64,000 nt of DNA from Prevotella sp. 885 (GTDB lineage Bacteria; Bacteroidota; Bacteroidia; Bacteroidales; Bacteroidaceae), in assembly GCF_002265625.1 (NCBI RefSeq), contig NZ_NOVE01000003.1, positions 62,001 to 126,000 of the forward strand, read 5' to 3'. Position numbers and translations under genes: made by a program. Below are positions 7,544-14,198 of this stretch, in pieces (position 1 is the stretch's first letter; every line of letters starts with the position of its first letter). Below the pieces are notes generated by a model. That model did no database searches. It saw nothing but the letters and a program-made list of their open reading frames with translations, and was not told the origin of the DNA.

Positions 7544-7897
7544 ATGACAGGACAAAGAATAAAGGAAATTTTGGCGGCTGAGGGTATCTCCCTTGCTGAG
7601 TTGTCTCGCTTGCTTGGTTATGAGGGCGACCAGAGGCTTCATAATGCCTTGCGCTCGGATAATGTGAAAAGTGGGCTTTTGGAAGATATTGCTCGTGTTA
7701 CACACAAAAGCGTTTGTTTTTTCTATCCAAACGATAACGGTGGTTCTGCAAACGCTTCTGATAGTTCGGTGGCTGTTTTGGGGTCTCAAAACCAAATTTC
7801 CACCATCTCCGAGCGGTTTCTTGGTCTTCTCGAAAAGAAGGACGAGCAAATCGACCGCTTGCTCTCCTTGATGGAAAATCAGAAAGGAGGTAATTAA
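7544..7897 (+). CDS. Prophage repressor, XRE-type HTH with coiled-coil tail
   Basis: The 117-aa protein has an N-terminal helix-turn-helix of about 60 residues (RIKEILAAEGISLAELSRLLGY, then HNALRSDNVKSGLLEDIARV). A flexible Asn/Ser-rich linker follows, then a C-terminal charged helix (about 87-112) suited to dimerisation. There is no protease-type CI C-domain, so induction cannot be by RecA-stimulated self-cleavage. It is the first gene of the lysogeny module, diverges from the early operon, and its TAA overlaps the ATG of the restriction gene. It probably represses the early promoter. Confidence 0.8.
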   Translation: MTGQRIKEILAAEGISLAELSRLLGYEGDQRLHNALRSDNVKSGLLEDIARVTHKSVCFFYPNDNGGSANASDSSVAVLGSQNQISTISERFLGLLEKKDEQIDRLLSLMENQKGGN

Positions 7898-8769
7898 TGG
7901 CTGGCGTGTATTCTCGAACCGCTCAATGTGGCATGAAGGTGATGTTCGCTGCTATGCGAATCCTGCAAGAAGAAGGTGGCTCTTGCCGTCTTTCTGATTT
8001 GCGTTCTCGCTTGGCAGAATGTCTCGATTTTTCATCGTGGGAGAAGGAGGTCGTGAACGGCTCTGTTCGTTGGCATAATTTCCTCTCTTGGTTTTCTTCG
8101 TGCTATGTTGCCGCTGGCTTCATCCGAAAGCAGAGGGGAACTTGGTATCTGACCGATGAAGGTGCGGCTTGCCTGTCCTCTTCTGAGTCCGATGCCTTTG
8201 ATAAGGCGAATGAGGCGTATAAGGAAGGTTCGGGCGGTTCTGTTCCAGCTTCATCTGGTGATGTCCTGCCTGGCAGTGAAGCCTCTTTCACTCTTGGCGA
8301 AATGAAGGAGCGTGCTGATGAAGGTTTGCGAGCTGCCATCGCCTCTCGCTCTCCTTATGAATTCCAGGACATGGTGGCTGCTCTTCTCCATGCGATGGGG
8401 TACTTCACTCCGTTTGTCGCTCCCAAGGGAAAGGATGGCGGTGTTGATGTCTTGGCTTTCCACGACCCTCTCGGTGCGACCATCCCTCGTGTGAAGGTGC
8501 AGGTGAAACACACCCCTTCTTCGTCTGTGTCCGTGGAGGTGGTTCGTCAGTTGGTCGGCTTGCTTAATCGTGATGGTGATGCTGGCTTGGTGGTTACTTC
8601 TGGGTTGTTCACCTCGGAGGCTCATCGTGCCGCTCGTGAAAGCCACCGCAGCGTCCGTCTTATCGATGGTGATGAATTCGTCGATTTGTGGATTCGCTAT
8701 TACTCGAAAATGTCGGAAGAAGACAAGGAGTTGCTTCGCATCACTCCTGTCTATTTCGTTAATGAATAA
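7897..8769 (+). CDS. Mrr-family (type IV-like) restriction endonuclease
   Basis: The 290-aa protein has a winged-helix N-terminus (about 12-95) and an Mrr catalytic domain (about 140-280) of the PD-(D/E)XK superfamily. Visible catalytic residues are E155 (YEFQDMV), D184 (GGVDV), Q202 and K204 (VQVK). Mrr enzymes cut DNA with modified bases. The start codon overlaps the repressor stop and AAAGGAGG precedes it, so it is made with the repressor in the lysogen. I infer that the prophage uses it to defend its host against other phages with modified DNA. Confidence 0.88.
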   Translation: MAGVYSRTAQCGMKVMFAAMRILQEEGGSCRLSDLRSRLAECLDFSSWEKEVVNGSVRWHNFLSWFSSCYVAAGFIRKQRGTWYLTDEGAACLSSSESDAFDKANEAYKEGSGGSVPASSGDVLPGSEASFTLGEMKERADEGLRAAIASRSPYEFQDMVAALLHAMGYFTPFVAPKGKDGGVDVLAFHDPLGATIPRVKVQVKHTPSSSVSVEVVRQLVGLLNRDGDAGLVVTSGLFTSEAHRAARESHRSVRLIDGDEFVDLWIRYYSKMSEEDKELLRITPVYFVNE

Positions 8770-8778
8770 ATAAAGGTT

Positions 8779-9099
8779 ATGAAGAAGGTGTTGTTTGTGC
8801 TGCTTGCCCTTGGCTTGTTTTGGTCGTGCGATTCCAAAAAGTCGGACGAGGCTGTTCGCCAGCAATGGGTGGAGCAGCAGATGGCTCGTGAATATAAGGA
8901 TGCTGAACTCGACAGCCTTGCGCTGGTTGCGACTGGGCAGGAGGGTGATGTATCCTCCCAAACTGCGAGACTTAATGCCTTGCGTGTCCTTCGTTCTGAA
9001 CTTCCCGATAAAAAGGAAACTTGGGACAAGGTGGAAAAGTCCATCTTTGCATCGGAGGTCTATGGGGATGATGAAGGCGAGGACGGTGTGTTTGAATAA
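8779..9099 (+). CDS. Prophage-encoded lipoprotein, 106 aa
   Basis: A clear lipoprotein signal ends in LFWSC with the lipidated Cys at residue 17, followed by the charged DSKKSDE. The mature part is acidic and helical (WVEQQMAREYKDAELDSLAL) with an acidic tail. It is co-transcribed with the repressor and endonuclease genes. Lipoproteins in lysogeny modules often block superinfection at the cell surface; that role is possible but not shown. No family recognised. Confidence 0.75.
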   Translation: MKKVLFVLLALGLFWSCDSKKSDEAVRQQWVEQQMAREYKDAELDSLALVATGQEGDVSSQTARLNALRVLRSELPDKKETWDKVEKSIFASEVYGDDEGEDGVFE

Positions 9100-9110
9100 A
9101 TTCTTGGCTT

Positions 9111-9440
9111 ATGCAAAGTAATGAATCTATAAAGGTTGTATGTCGGTTCTTCGTGGCTCTTCGCTTGCTGAAGGAGAACCGTCTGATTCGTGGGAAGAAA
9201 ACCTTCACCGACCGCTATGGCATCAATCGGTGGAATATGAACACCTGCGAAAAAGAGCCGAATCGCGATATGTTCCAGGTGTCCTGGCTCTCGTATCTGG
9301 TTCGCGATTATGGGGTGTCCGCTCGCTGGCTTCTCCTGGGTGAGGGGGCTTTCTTCGAGCGTGATTGCGCCCATCCTGTGAGTGTTAAATCTGAGGAAGT
9401 CGTGCAAAATTCGTGCAAGTCAGAAAATGGGAGTTTGTAA
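9111..9440 (+). CDS. Phage HTH-like regulator next to the attachment site, 109 aa
   Basis: The middle of the protein (RGKKTFTDRYGINRWNMNT, then LVRDYGVSARWLLLGEGAFF at about 63-82) matches the pattern of Bacteroidetes prophage regulators, in which a short HTH region is followed by the phrase YGVSxxWLLxGEG. It is the last gene before the tRNA-Ser att site and is in line with the lysogeny operon. The C-terminal 25 residues are polar and look disordered. The exact role is unknown; it lacks the catalytic residues of an integrase. Confidence 0.6.
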   Translation: MQSNESIKVVCRFFVALRLLKENRLIRGKKTFTDRYGINRWNMNTCEKEPNRDMFQVSWLSYLVRDYGVSARWLLLGEGAFFERDCAHPVSVKSEEVVQNSCKSENGSL

Positions 9441-9475
9441 ATAATTGAAAATAAAAAAGTTAGGAAAGAAGGAGG

Positions 9476-9536
9476 CACGCCTGGAAAGCGTGTAGGCGTC
9501 AAAAGCGTCTCGCAGGTTCGAATCCTGTTCTCTCCG
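9476..9536 (+). tRNA. tRNA-Ser(GGA) 3' portion, truncated; prophage attachment site
   Basis: The anticodon arm (CACGC, loop CTGGAAA with GGA at 9483-9485, GCGTG), the long variable arm, the T arm (GCAGG TTCGAAT CCTGT) and the acceptor 3' strand with G discriminator are all present. The acceptor 5' strand and D arm are absent: the bases before 9471 are AT-rich and unpaired with the 3' end. This is the copy left at one prophage end. The functional tRNA should be at the other end, left of the window. Confidence 0.85.
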
Positions 9537-9548
9537 CAAAAAGGAAAA

Positions 9549-9581
9549 GACCCGCTGAACAATAATCAGCGGGTCTTTTTT
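9549..9581 (+). terminator. Rho-independent terminator after tRNA-Ser
   Basis: GACCCGCTGA (9549-9558) and TCAGCGGGTC (9566-9575) form a perfect 10-bp stem with a 7-nt loop, followed by six T. It belonged to the original tRNA-Ser gene and now also ends the prophage lysogeny transcript. Confidence 0.9.
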
Positions 9582-9607
9582 GTAATAGTAGGTTCGATGT
9601 TTGAGGA

Positions 9608-10006
9608 TTACTCGTCAAACTCAGTCATCAACTTCTTGTATGTGGAGCGTATCTGTCCGATTCTTCTCAATGATTCGTCCAATTGCATTGCGAGGCATTC
9701 CTCGTCGCAATAAAAGAACTCGCAGCTGGCTGAAACATTCTCCAGTGTGTTGTCAATGTAGACCTTTGTTAGGGTGATGTCTCTTGACAGTTTGTTACAC
9801 ACTGTCAGTGTCTTGATCTCCTCGCCCTCCTTTATCTTGCTGAACTGCGGAAACATGACCACAAGATAATTCTTCTCTTCCATCTGTGTGCCGAGTATAT
9901 ATATCAGTTTCATCTGATAATGAAACATAACGTCTCCATCGTCATCTATCTTTGGCTTGTAACCCATTGATTCAAGGGTCTTTACCACTAAGTCTTTCTT
10001 TGTCAT
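9608..10006 (-). CDS. YbjN-like small protein, 132 aa
   Basis: The fold reads as a type III secretion chaperone/YbjN-like alpha-beta protein: an N-terminal helix (DLVVKTLESMGYKPKI), beta strands (VMFHYQMKLIYILG, YLVVMFP), a helix (EEIKTLTVCNKLSRDITLTKVYI), more strands and a C-terminal amphipathic helix. It shares overall layout with the neighbouring 156-aa protein. It is the last gene of the minus-strand cluster. YbjN-like proteins often bind partner proteins; here a link to the AAA+ ATPase upstream is inferred from the operon only. Confidence 0.65.
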   Translation of the reverse strand: MTKKDLVVKTLESMGYKPKIDDDGDVMFHYQMKLIYILGTQMEEKNYLVVMFPQFSKIKEGEEIKTLTVCNKLSRDITLTKVYIDNTLENVSASCEFFYCDEECLAMQLDESLRRIGQIRSTYKKLMTEFDE

Positions 10007-10030
10007 ACTGTTGTCCTCCTTTCTTTTTAT

Positions 10031-10501
10031 TCATTCATCTTTGTCTCCCTCTGTGTCGTCGTACAGCTCCGCTGCTTCCACATCACTGGTCGCGTCTGCA
10101 TCACTGTCTTCGGAGAAAGAAGCTTCAATCTCCTTTATTGCGTCGAAAGCAAAGTGCAGACCGGCATCAAGCTGGACTATCATGTGCGGGATGATGTTTT
10201 CAAGGTCGTCGTCTCCCATTAACTCACGCTCGTAGAAGAGCCATATACTGTCTCCGATTGTGTAGGCTTTGACGTATTTCAGTGTGGAGTTGAGCTTCTC
10301 CGTGATGGCGCAATGCTCTCCTATCTTGTCTTCTTTGTAATCGTAGATGCCTGGCAAGCAGATGGACAGAAATTCATCATCGTTCTCGTTGGGCAAGAAC
10401 AAGAAGTGCTTGCCTTCATAATTGAATCCGTATCCTGTGTTGTCAATGCATTCCGCATTAAAACCGAGAGCAGCTAATGTCTCAAGAACCTTTTCCTTCA
10501 T
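10031..10501 (-). CDS. YbjN-like small protein with acidic tail, 156 aa
   Basis: It has the same order of elements as the 132-aa neighbour: helix KVLETLAALGFNAE, strands (YGFNYEGKHFLFLP, EFLSICLP), a helix containing EKLNSTLKYVKAYTI, strand SIWLFYERE, and a long helix (ENIIPHMIVQLDAGLHFAFDAI). The final 35 residues are almost all Asp, Glu, Ser and Ala, so disordered and acidic. It lies 40 bp after the AAA+ gene. Two related chaperone-like proteins beside one AAA+ ATPase suggest adaptors; that is inference. Confidence 0.65.
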   Translation of the reverse strand: MKEKVLETLAALGFNAECIDNTGYGFNYEGKHFLFLPNENDDEFLSICLPGIYDYKEDKIGEHCAITEKLNSTLKYVKAYTIGDSIWLFYERELMGDDDLENIIPHMIVQLDAGLHFAFDAIKEIEASFSEDSDADATSDVEAAELYDDTEGDKDE

Positions 10502-10541
10502 AATTGTTAGTGTTTATTTAGTTATTAATCGTTGTTTATTA

Positions 10542-11552
10542 TTAGCAGAACCCTATGCTGACATGCTTGCAGCCTTCGTCTTTGGGTGAGAATTCGCTAC
10601 GCACTCGTTCGAACTCTCGGATGTCGTGTCTGCTGACCGACGGACTGCGTTTGGCGATAATCTCCTCAAGCTGCGATTGTGTGATACGACGTAGTTGGCG
10701 GTCCTCGCTGTCTACAGCCTCGTTGAACTTCTTGCGTGCGGCAGACTTGACAATGTAGGTGATGTCGCTGCAGTTGTAGCCTTCGGTTAGTTCAGCAAGA
10801 CGTTCCATATCAATGTCCTCGTCTTTGGGCAACTTAGCTAACTCTAATAAGAACAGATTCTTACGGGCTTCGTTGTCAGGCATGTCCACATACACCAGCT
10901 CGTCAATTCGTCCAGTACGGAGCACAGCCTTGTCGATGCGCTCTGGATGGTTGGTAGCGGCAAGCACGTAGATGCCTTTCTCCGAGGCATTGTTGAGCAT
11001 ACAAAGAAACTCGTTTACCTCATTGTCGTAGTGCTGGTTATTCTCATTTCCAGTACGACGAGGCACCATAGCATCGAATTCGTCGAAGAAGAGCAGGGTG
11101 GGGGCGTGCTTCTCCGCATCCTTAAACAGCTCGCCAATCTTCTCTTGCGTACCGTGCACCAAGGAGCTTGCAATGTCGTCAGGCACCACCTTTATAAAAT
11201 GTATGCCCACTTCCTCTGCCATTTTCTCTGCGAAGAATGTCTTGCCGCATCCTGCCGGACCGTAGAAGAGCATCGAAGGGGGACGAATGCCGTATGCTTC
11301 AGCCAGTTCATGGTTCTGGAGAATGTTGATGAATCCTTCTCTGACCATTTGTTTCAGACTGTCCATGCCAGCAATGTCACCAAAACCATGACCATGCTTC
11401 TGTCTGTCCTTCTTGGCTGCCGGCTTTTTCTTGGCAGCTTTAGGTTGGGTTTCCTTCTTCTCTTCTTTTTCTGTAGGTGTCGTTCTCTTCTCGCTGATAT
11501 TGCGTAACCAATCTCTTTCTGTCTTTGAAGTCTCCATCTTTTCGTCCTCCAT
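10542..11552 (-). CDS. Single-domain AAA+ ATPase (Cdc48/FtsH-like clade)
   Basis: Residues 1-52 are a Lys/Glu/Ala-rich, probably disordered tail. The AAA+ domain follows, with Walker A GPAGCGKT (98-105), Walker B LLFFDEFDA (153-161), sensor 1 Asn in AATNHPERID (near 201) and arginine-finger candidates in LRTGRIDE (212, 215). The small lid domain contains YNCSDITYIVKSAARK. The pore-loop position reads SSLVHGTQEKIG, with Leu rather than an aromatic residue, as in the D1 ring of p97. There is no membrane segment or protease domain, so it probably remodels partners encoded nearby. It lies 9 bp from the WG-repeat gene. Confidence 0.85.
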   Translation of the reverse strand: MEDEKMETSKTERDWLRNISEKRTTPTEKEEKKETQPKAAKKKPAAKKDRQKHGHGFGDIAGMDSLKQMVREGFINILQNHELAEAYGIRPPSMLFYGPAGCGKTFFAEKMAEEVGIHFIKVVPDDIASSLVHGTQEKIGELFKDAEKHAPTLLFFDEFDAMVPRRTGNENNQHYDNEVNEFLCMLNNASEKGIYVLAATNHPERIDKAVLRTGRIDELVYVDMPDNEARKNLFLLELAKLPKDEDIDMERLAELTEGYNCSDITYIVKSAARKKFNEAVDSEDRQLRRITQSQLEEIIAKRSPSVSRHDIREFERVRSEFSPKDEGCKHVSIGFC

Positions 11553-11561
11553 CTTTTCGAT

Positions 11562-12773
11562 CTATTTTACTTTTATTCCCTTTCCGTTCACCACTTCACC
11601 ACTTGCATATCCCTTTCGGCAGAAATACAGGTCGTAGCCAATAGCGGAGATTTCTGTGTATTTGGGAGCGGTGAGCACCTTTCCGTCTGGCGTCATCAAT
11701 CCATACCAGCCACTTGCAGCCTCATAACGCTTGCATCTTGCGGTCTTATACACTGGCAATGGAGTTCCCGTTTCGCCATCAGGATTGTATTCGTCACCAC
11801 TCTCACCGTTCTTGTCATAGCGTAGTTCGCCGGTTTCATACAGCAAGTTGTTTATTCCGCTGATTAGGAAGTCATCCGTCAGATTGCCCTGCAAATCATA
11901 ATAGCGTAATGTATGGTCTGCCATTTCTGCTGATATCTTATTGCCAGACACCCATAGATTGGCGTCTATGAACGGCATCACCACTTTCATGCTTTCAGAT
12001 ATTATGCATTGCTTGCCTCCTTTGCTTACTATCCAGAATGAGTCGACAGGCTGGATGCGGTCATATTCTGCCTTCATCACCCAATTGCCTTGTTTGTCTA
12101 TCATGCCGAACTTGTCGCGTTTATTACTGTGCAGGACGCAATGGTTATTGTGGAACACATATCCGTCAGCGCCAGGAATGTAAGGAATCTTAGGGTCTAT
12201 CGCTACATTGCCGTTTGAGTCGATAAACTTTATCCATCCGTCATCATCCACAGAGGCAAGTCCGTCAGAGAAAATCCATGCATGCTTGTACTTCGGTTTA
12301 ATGGTAAGATCGCCGGTAAGCATATTGAAGTAGCCTCTGACCTTGCCGTTGCTGTAGCATACCATCGAATCGTTTCCCAAAGGCTTGGCTATCCAGAGAA
12401 TGTTCTTTACTGTCCTCTTGCCATCACGTGTTTCCACGTAACCGTCCGAAACATATCCATCCCCATAGTATGAGACATCACGTGAGAGATATTGGGAATA
12501 GCTGTATGAATGATCTGTCTGGGTGTGATCAACTACTTTGTTGTAGATGGCGTTGAAGAAAGCTCCCGCCGTAACGCATGCGAAAGCGAACATTACGAAA
12601 GCGAAACTGCCTCCAACAACGCGACGAATGAACTTGCCGTACTTCGACTCGTCTTTCATTCCAAGAATCACCGTAAACCATTCGGCTGTCGCAGCTATAA
12701 TGCCCGTCAGTCCTTTCCAGAATAAAATAATAGCTCTTTTCATAGTTATATTAATATTTGATTGTTGTTTCAC
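11562..12773 (-). CDS. Membrane-anchored WG-repeat protein
   Basis: The 403-aa protein has an N-terminal cytoplasmic stretch of about 50 residues and one clear membrane helix at about 52-75 (VVGGSFAFVMFAFACVTAGAFFNAIY). A C-terminal region of about 300 residues carries repeats of the WG type (GYFNMLTGDLTIKPKYKHAWIFSDGLASV; FGMIDKQGNWVMKAEYDRI; WYGLMTPDGKVLTAPKYTEI). WG repeats form beta-sheet binding surfaces. A second ATG at 12743 would shorten it by 10 residues; I cannot decide between them. It starts the AAA+/YbjN part of the cluster and may anchor that module at the membrane. Confidence 0.75.
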   Translation of the reverse strand: MKQQSNINITMKRAIILFWKGLTGIIAATAEWFTVILGMKDESKYGKFIRRVVGGSFAFVMFAFACVTAGAFFNAIYNKVVDHTQTDHSYSYSQYLSRDVSYYGDGYVSDGYVETRDGKRTVKNILWIAKPLGNDSMVCYSNGKVRGYFNMLTGDLTIKPKYKHAWIFSDGLASVDDDGWIKFIDSNGNVAIDPKIPYIPGADGYVFHNNHCVLHSNKRDKFGMIDKQGNWVMKAEYDRIQPVDSFWIVSKGGKQCIISESMKVVMPFIDANLWVSGNKISAEMADHTLRYYDLQGNLTDDFLISGINNLLYETGELRYDKNGESGDEYNPDGETGTPLPVYKTARCKRYEAASGWYGLMTPDGKVLTAPKYTEISAIGYDLYFCRKGYASGEVVNGKGIKVK

Positions 12774-12787
12774 TTATCTATGAAAAG

Positions 12788-12807
12788 AGAGTACGAAAAG
12801 TAACCTT
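12788..12807 (-). promoter_or_regulatory. Upstream element shared with the 14012 gene, copy 1
   Basis: AGAGTACGAAAAGTAACCTT stands 15 bp before the WG-repeat start (45 bp before the alternative start). A near-identical sequence is upstream of the first gene of the same cluster (14072-14093). On the transcribed strand it reads AAGGTTACTTTTCGTACTCT and contains a weak TAnnTTT-type box. It may be a promoter or regulator site. Confidence 0.5.
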
Positions 12808-12835
12808 TGTCTATCACGTAAACGAAAAAAAACTC

Positions 12836-13384
12836 TTACAGATAATAAAAGTTATTATAGTTGAACTCTGATAACGGAGTATGTTCGTCGTCCAACTCTT
12901 TCATTCGTGTAGGAATTTCATGCCATGGCGTTTCTTCGTCAATCAGCTTGCGCAAATGGCAGAACATTGTTCGGTTAGAGCTGCGGATTTCGTCTTGAGT
13001 TGTCTCTATCCCATATTCCTCAGCCTCGCTCATTTCAGAGATAATCATTCCTGAGAATAGTCCATGCAGTCCTTCAGCCTTGGCAAACTCTACTGCATGA
13101 CACCAGATGCCAATCATATTGCTGCCGTGTCGGCGAAGCTGATAGGCTTGCGGATGACCTACGATGATGCCGTCGAAGCCTTCCTCTTCATCATTCTTAC
13201 GGTAATAAAGTCCTCTTTCACTACCATGACCAAGCAGCATGATGCGATCTCTTATGGAAGTGCTATGCAAGAATTGCCCCATCATCCGATTGGAATATTC
13301 TTTTGTGATCACTTTTGCTTCAAGTCCTTCATAAAGGAGCTGGAGCACATCGGTTGTCCTGTCTTGTGGATGTACTACTAACAT
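12836..13384 (-). CDS. Candidate clan CD (caspase-like) cysteine peptidase, His/Cys form
   Basis: The 182-aa protein is paralogous to the gene just upstream, and I set the start at the ATG at 13384 because alignment to that paralogue begins there. A hydrophobic strand ends in a His-Gly (IMLLGHGS, H53). After 41 residues a second strand ends in Cys (MIGIWCHA, C95). This strand-HG, strand-C order is the pattern of clan CD peptidases (caspases, CHAT). A conserved GLHGLFSGMIISE follows. No annotated family is recognised, so peptidase activity is inference. It is 16 bp from its paralogue and 62 bp before the WG-repeat gene. Confidence 0.6.
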   Translation of the reverse strand: MLVVHPQDRTTDVLQLLYEGLEAKVITKEYSNRMMGQFLHSTSIRDRIMLLGHGSERGLYYRKNDEEEGFDGIIVGHPQAYQLRRHGSNMIGIWCHAVEFAKAEGLHGLFSGMIISEMSEAEEYGIETTQDEIRSSNRTMFCHLRKLIDEETPWHEIPTRMKELDDEHTPLSEFNYNNFYYL

Positions 13385-13400
13385 AATTCTACTTTGTTTT

Positions 13401-14012
13401 TTAAATGTAAATGAAATTCTCAAAGTTGTACGTGAAGAGATGGTCGTACTTCCAGGCTTCTTCCTTCAGCAATTTTGGTATGCGTCGGAGAGATACGTTA
13501 TTGCCTAACATCTCGCCTAAAGTTCTATAGAGCACTTCGTTTGAGTCGTCTATGTATGAGTTGAGCGTCATTGTTCCAATATGCTCCGCATCCTTGGCGT
13601 TATGATAAAATTCTTTGGTGAACAGTCCGTGCAGTTTATGGCGTCGTGCAAACCTTGACGATTCAGGCCATATTCCTATAATATGTCCGTTATGTTTGCG
13701 CAGGAGATAACCTTGAATCTTATTCAAGATATAAACAGGATGCGTGATGCATGCAGCAACATGCTCAAAGTATTTCGGCTCGTCAAATCTTGTCGGGTCA
13801 AGTTGGATTTCATGATTGAACTTGTTGGAATATAGTCCGTCTCTATCACCATCTCCGAATATCAATATCGGCTCTTCAGGAGGAGTCTGTGCCAGCAATG
13901 GGCCTACGCCACCGCGCTCATACCATTCATCTTCCACCACTTTCGCATCCAGATTCTCATATATTGTGGATGCCAATGCCAACTGCTTGTCCTTACAATG
14001 AATAACTAACAT
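13401..14012 (-). CDS. Paralogue of the caspase-like gene with both key residues lost
   Basis: The 203-aa protein aligns end to end with its neighbour: MLVIH start, LRKHNGHIIGIW, RHKLHGLFTKEF, and a C-terminal Asn-Phe-aromatic ending. At the two positions of interest it differs: GDG (D54) replaces GHG, and GIWPE (P116) replaces GIWCH. It also carries a 22-residue insertion between the two motifs. If the neighbour is a peptidase this would be a pseudoenzyme partner or regulator. It is the first gene of the cluster, 60 bp downstream of a conserved upstream element. Confidence 0.6.
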   Translation of the reverse strand: MLVIHCKDKQLALASTIYENLDAKVVEDEWYERGGVGPLLAQTPPEEPILIFGDGDRDGLYSNKFNHEIQLDPTRFDEPKYFEHVAACITHPVYILNKIQGYLLRKHNGHIIGIWPESSRFARRHKLHGLFTKEFYHNAKDAEHIGTMTLNSYIDDSNEVLYRTLGEMLGNNVSLRRIPKLLKEEAWKYDHLFTYNFENFIYI

Positions 14013-14071
14013 AGCTTTCTGGTTTTATATTGATTATTAATTTGAATTGTTCGCTTTATCGTTAATGGTAT

Positions 14072-14093
14072 AGAGTACGTAAAAAGTAACCTT
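14072..14093 (-). promoter_or_regulatory. Upstream element shared with the WG-repeat gene, copy 2
   Basis: The bases AGAGTACG, TA, AAAAGTAACCTT match the copy at 12788-12807 except for a 2-bp insertion. It lies 60 bp before the start at 14012. Two copies before two transcription starts of one cluster suggest shared control. Confidence 0.5.
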
Positions 14094-14128
14094 CTATCTT
14101 GAAAACAATTTATTTGCTAAAAATAAAA

Positions 14129-14167
14129 GGACGGAGTGTCAGTAACTGTTGTTACTGCGCTCCGTCC
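14129..14167 (-). terminator. Terminator of the glycine cleavage operon
   Basis: GGACGGAG (14129-14136) pairs with CTCCGTCC (14160-14167), with an inner stem CAGTAAC/GTTACTG. On the minus strand, just after the lpdA stop, it is followed by TTTTATTTTT. Confidence 0.85.
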
Positions 14168-14198
14168 TGTTTGTTGTTTTTCCGTTAATGCCCTAACC

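Larger units (their letters stand above)
1..9536. mobile_element. Prophage or phage-like integrative element, right part
   Basis: The block combines a minus-strand early operon (replication protein, RecT, SMC-like ATPase, small phage-type proteins) with a divergent plus-strand lysogeny module (short repressor, Mrr-type endonuclease, lipoprotein, HTH-like protein). It stops at the 3' part of a tRNA-Ser gene that has no 5' half, the usual result of integrase-driven insertion into a tRNA 3' end. No integrase, terminase or structural gene is visible, so these should lie left of the window. Base and codon use (frequent CTC, CTG and TCT on the coding strand, strong AAGGAGG ribosome sites) differs from the chromosomal genes to the right. 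Confidence 0.85.
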
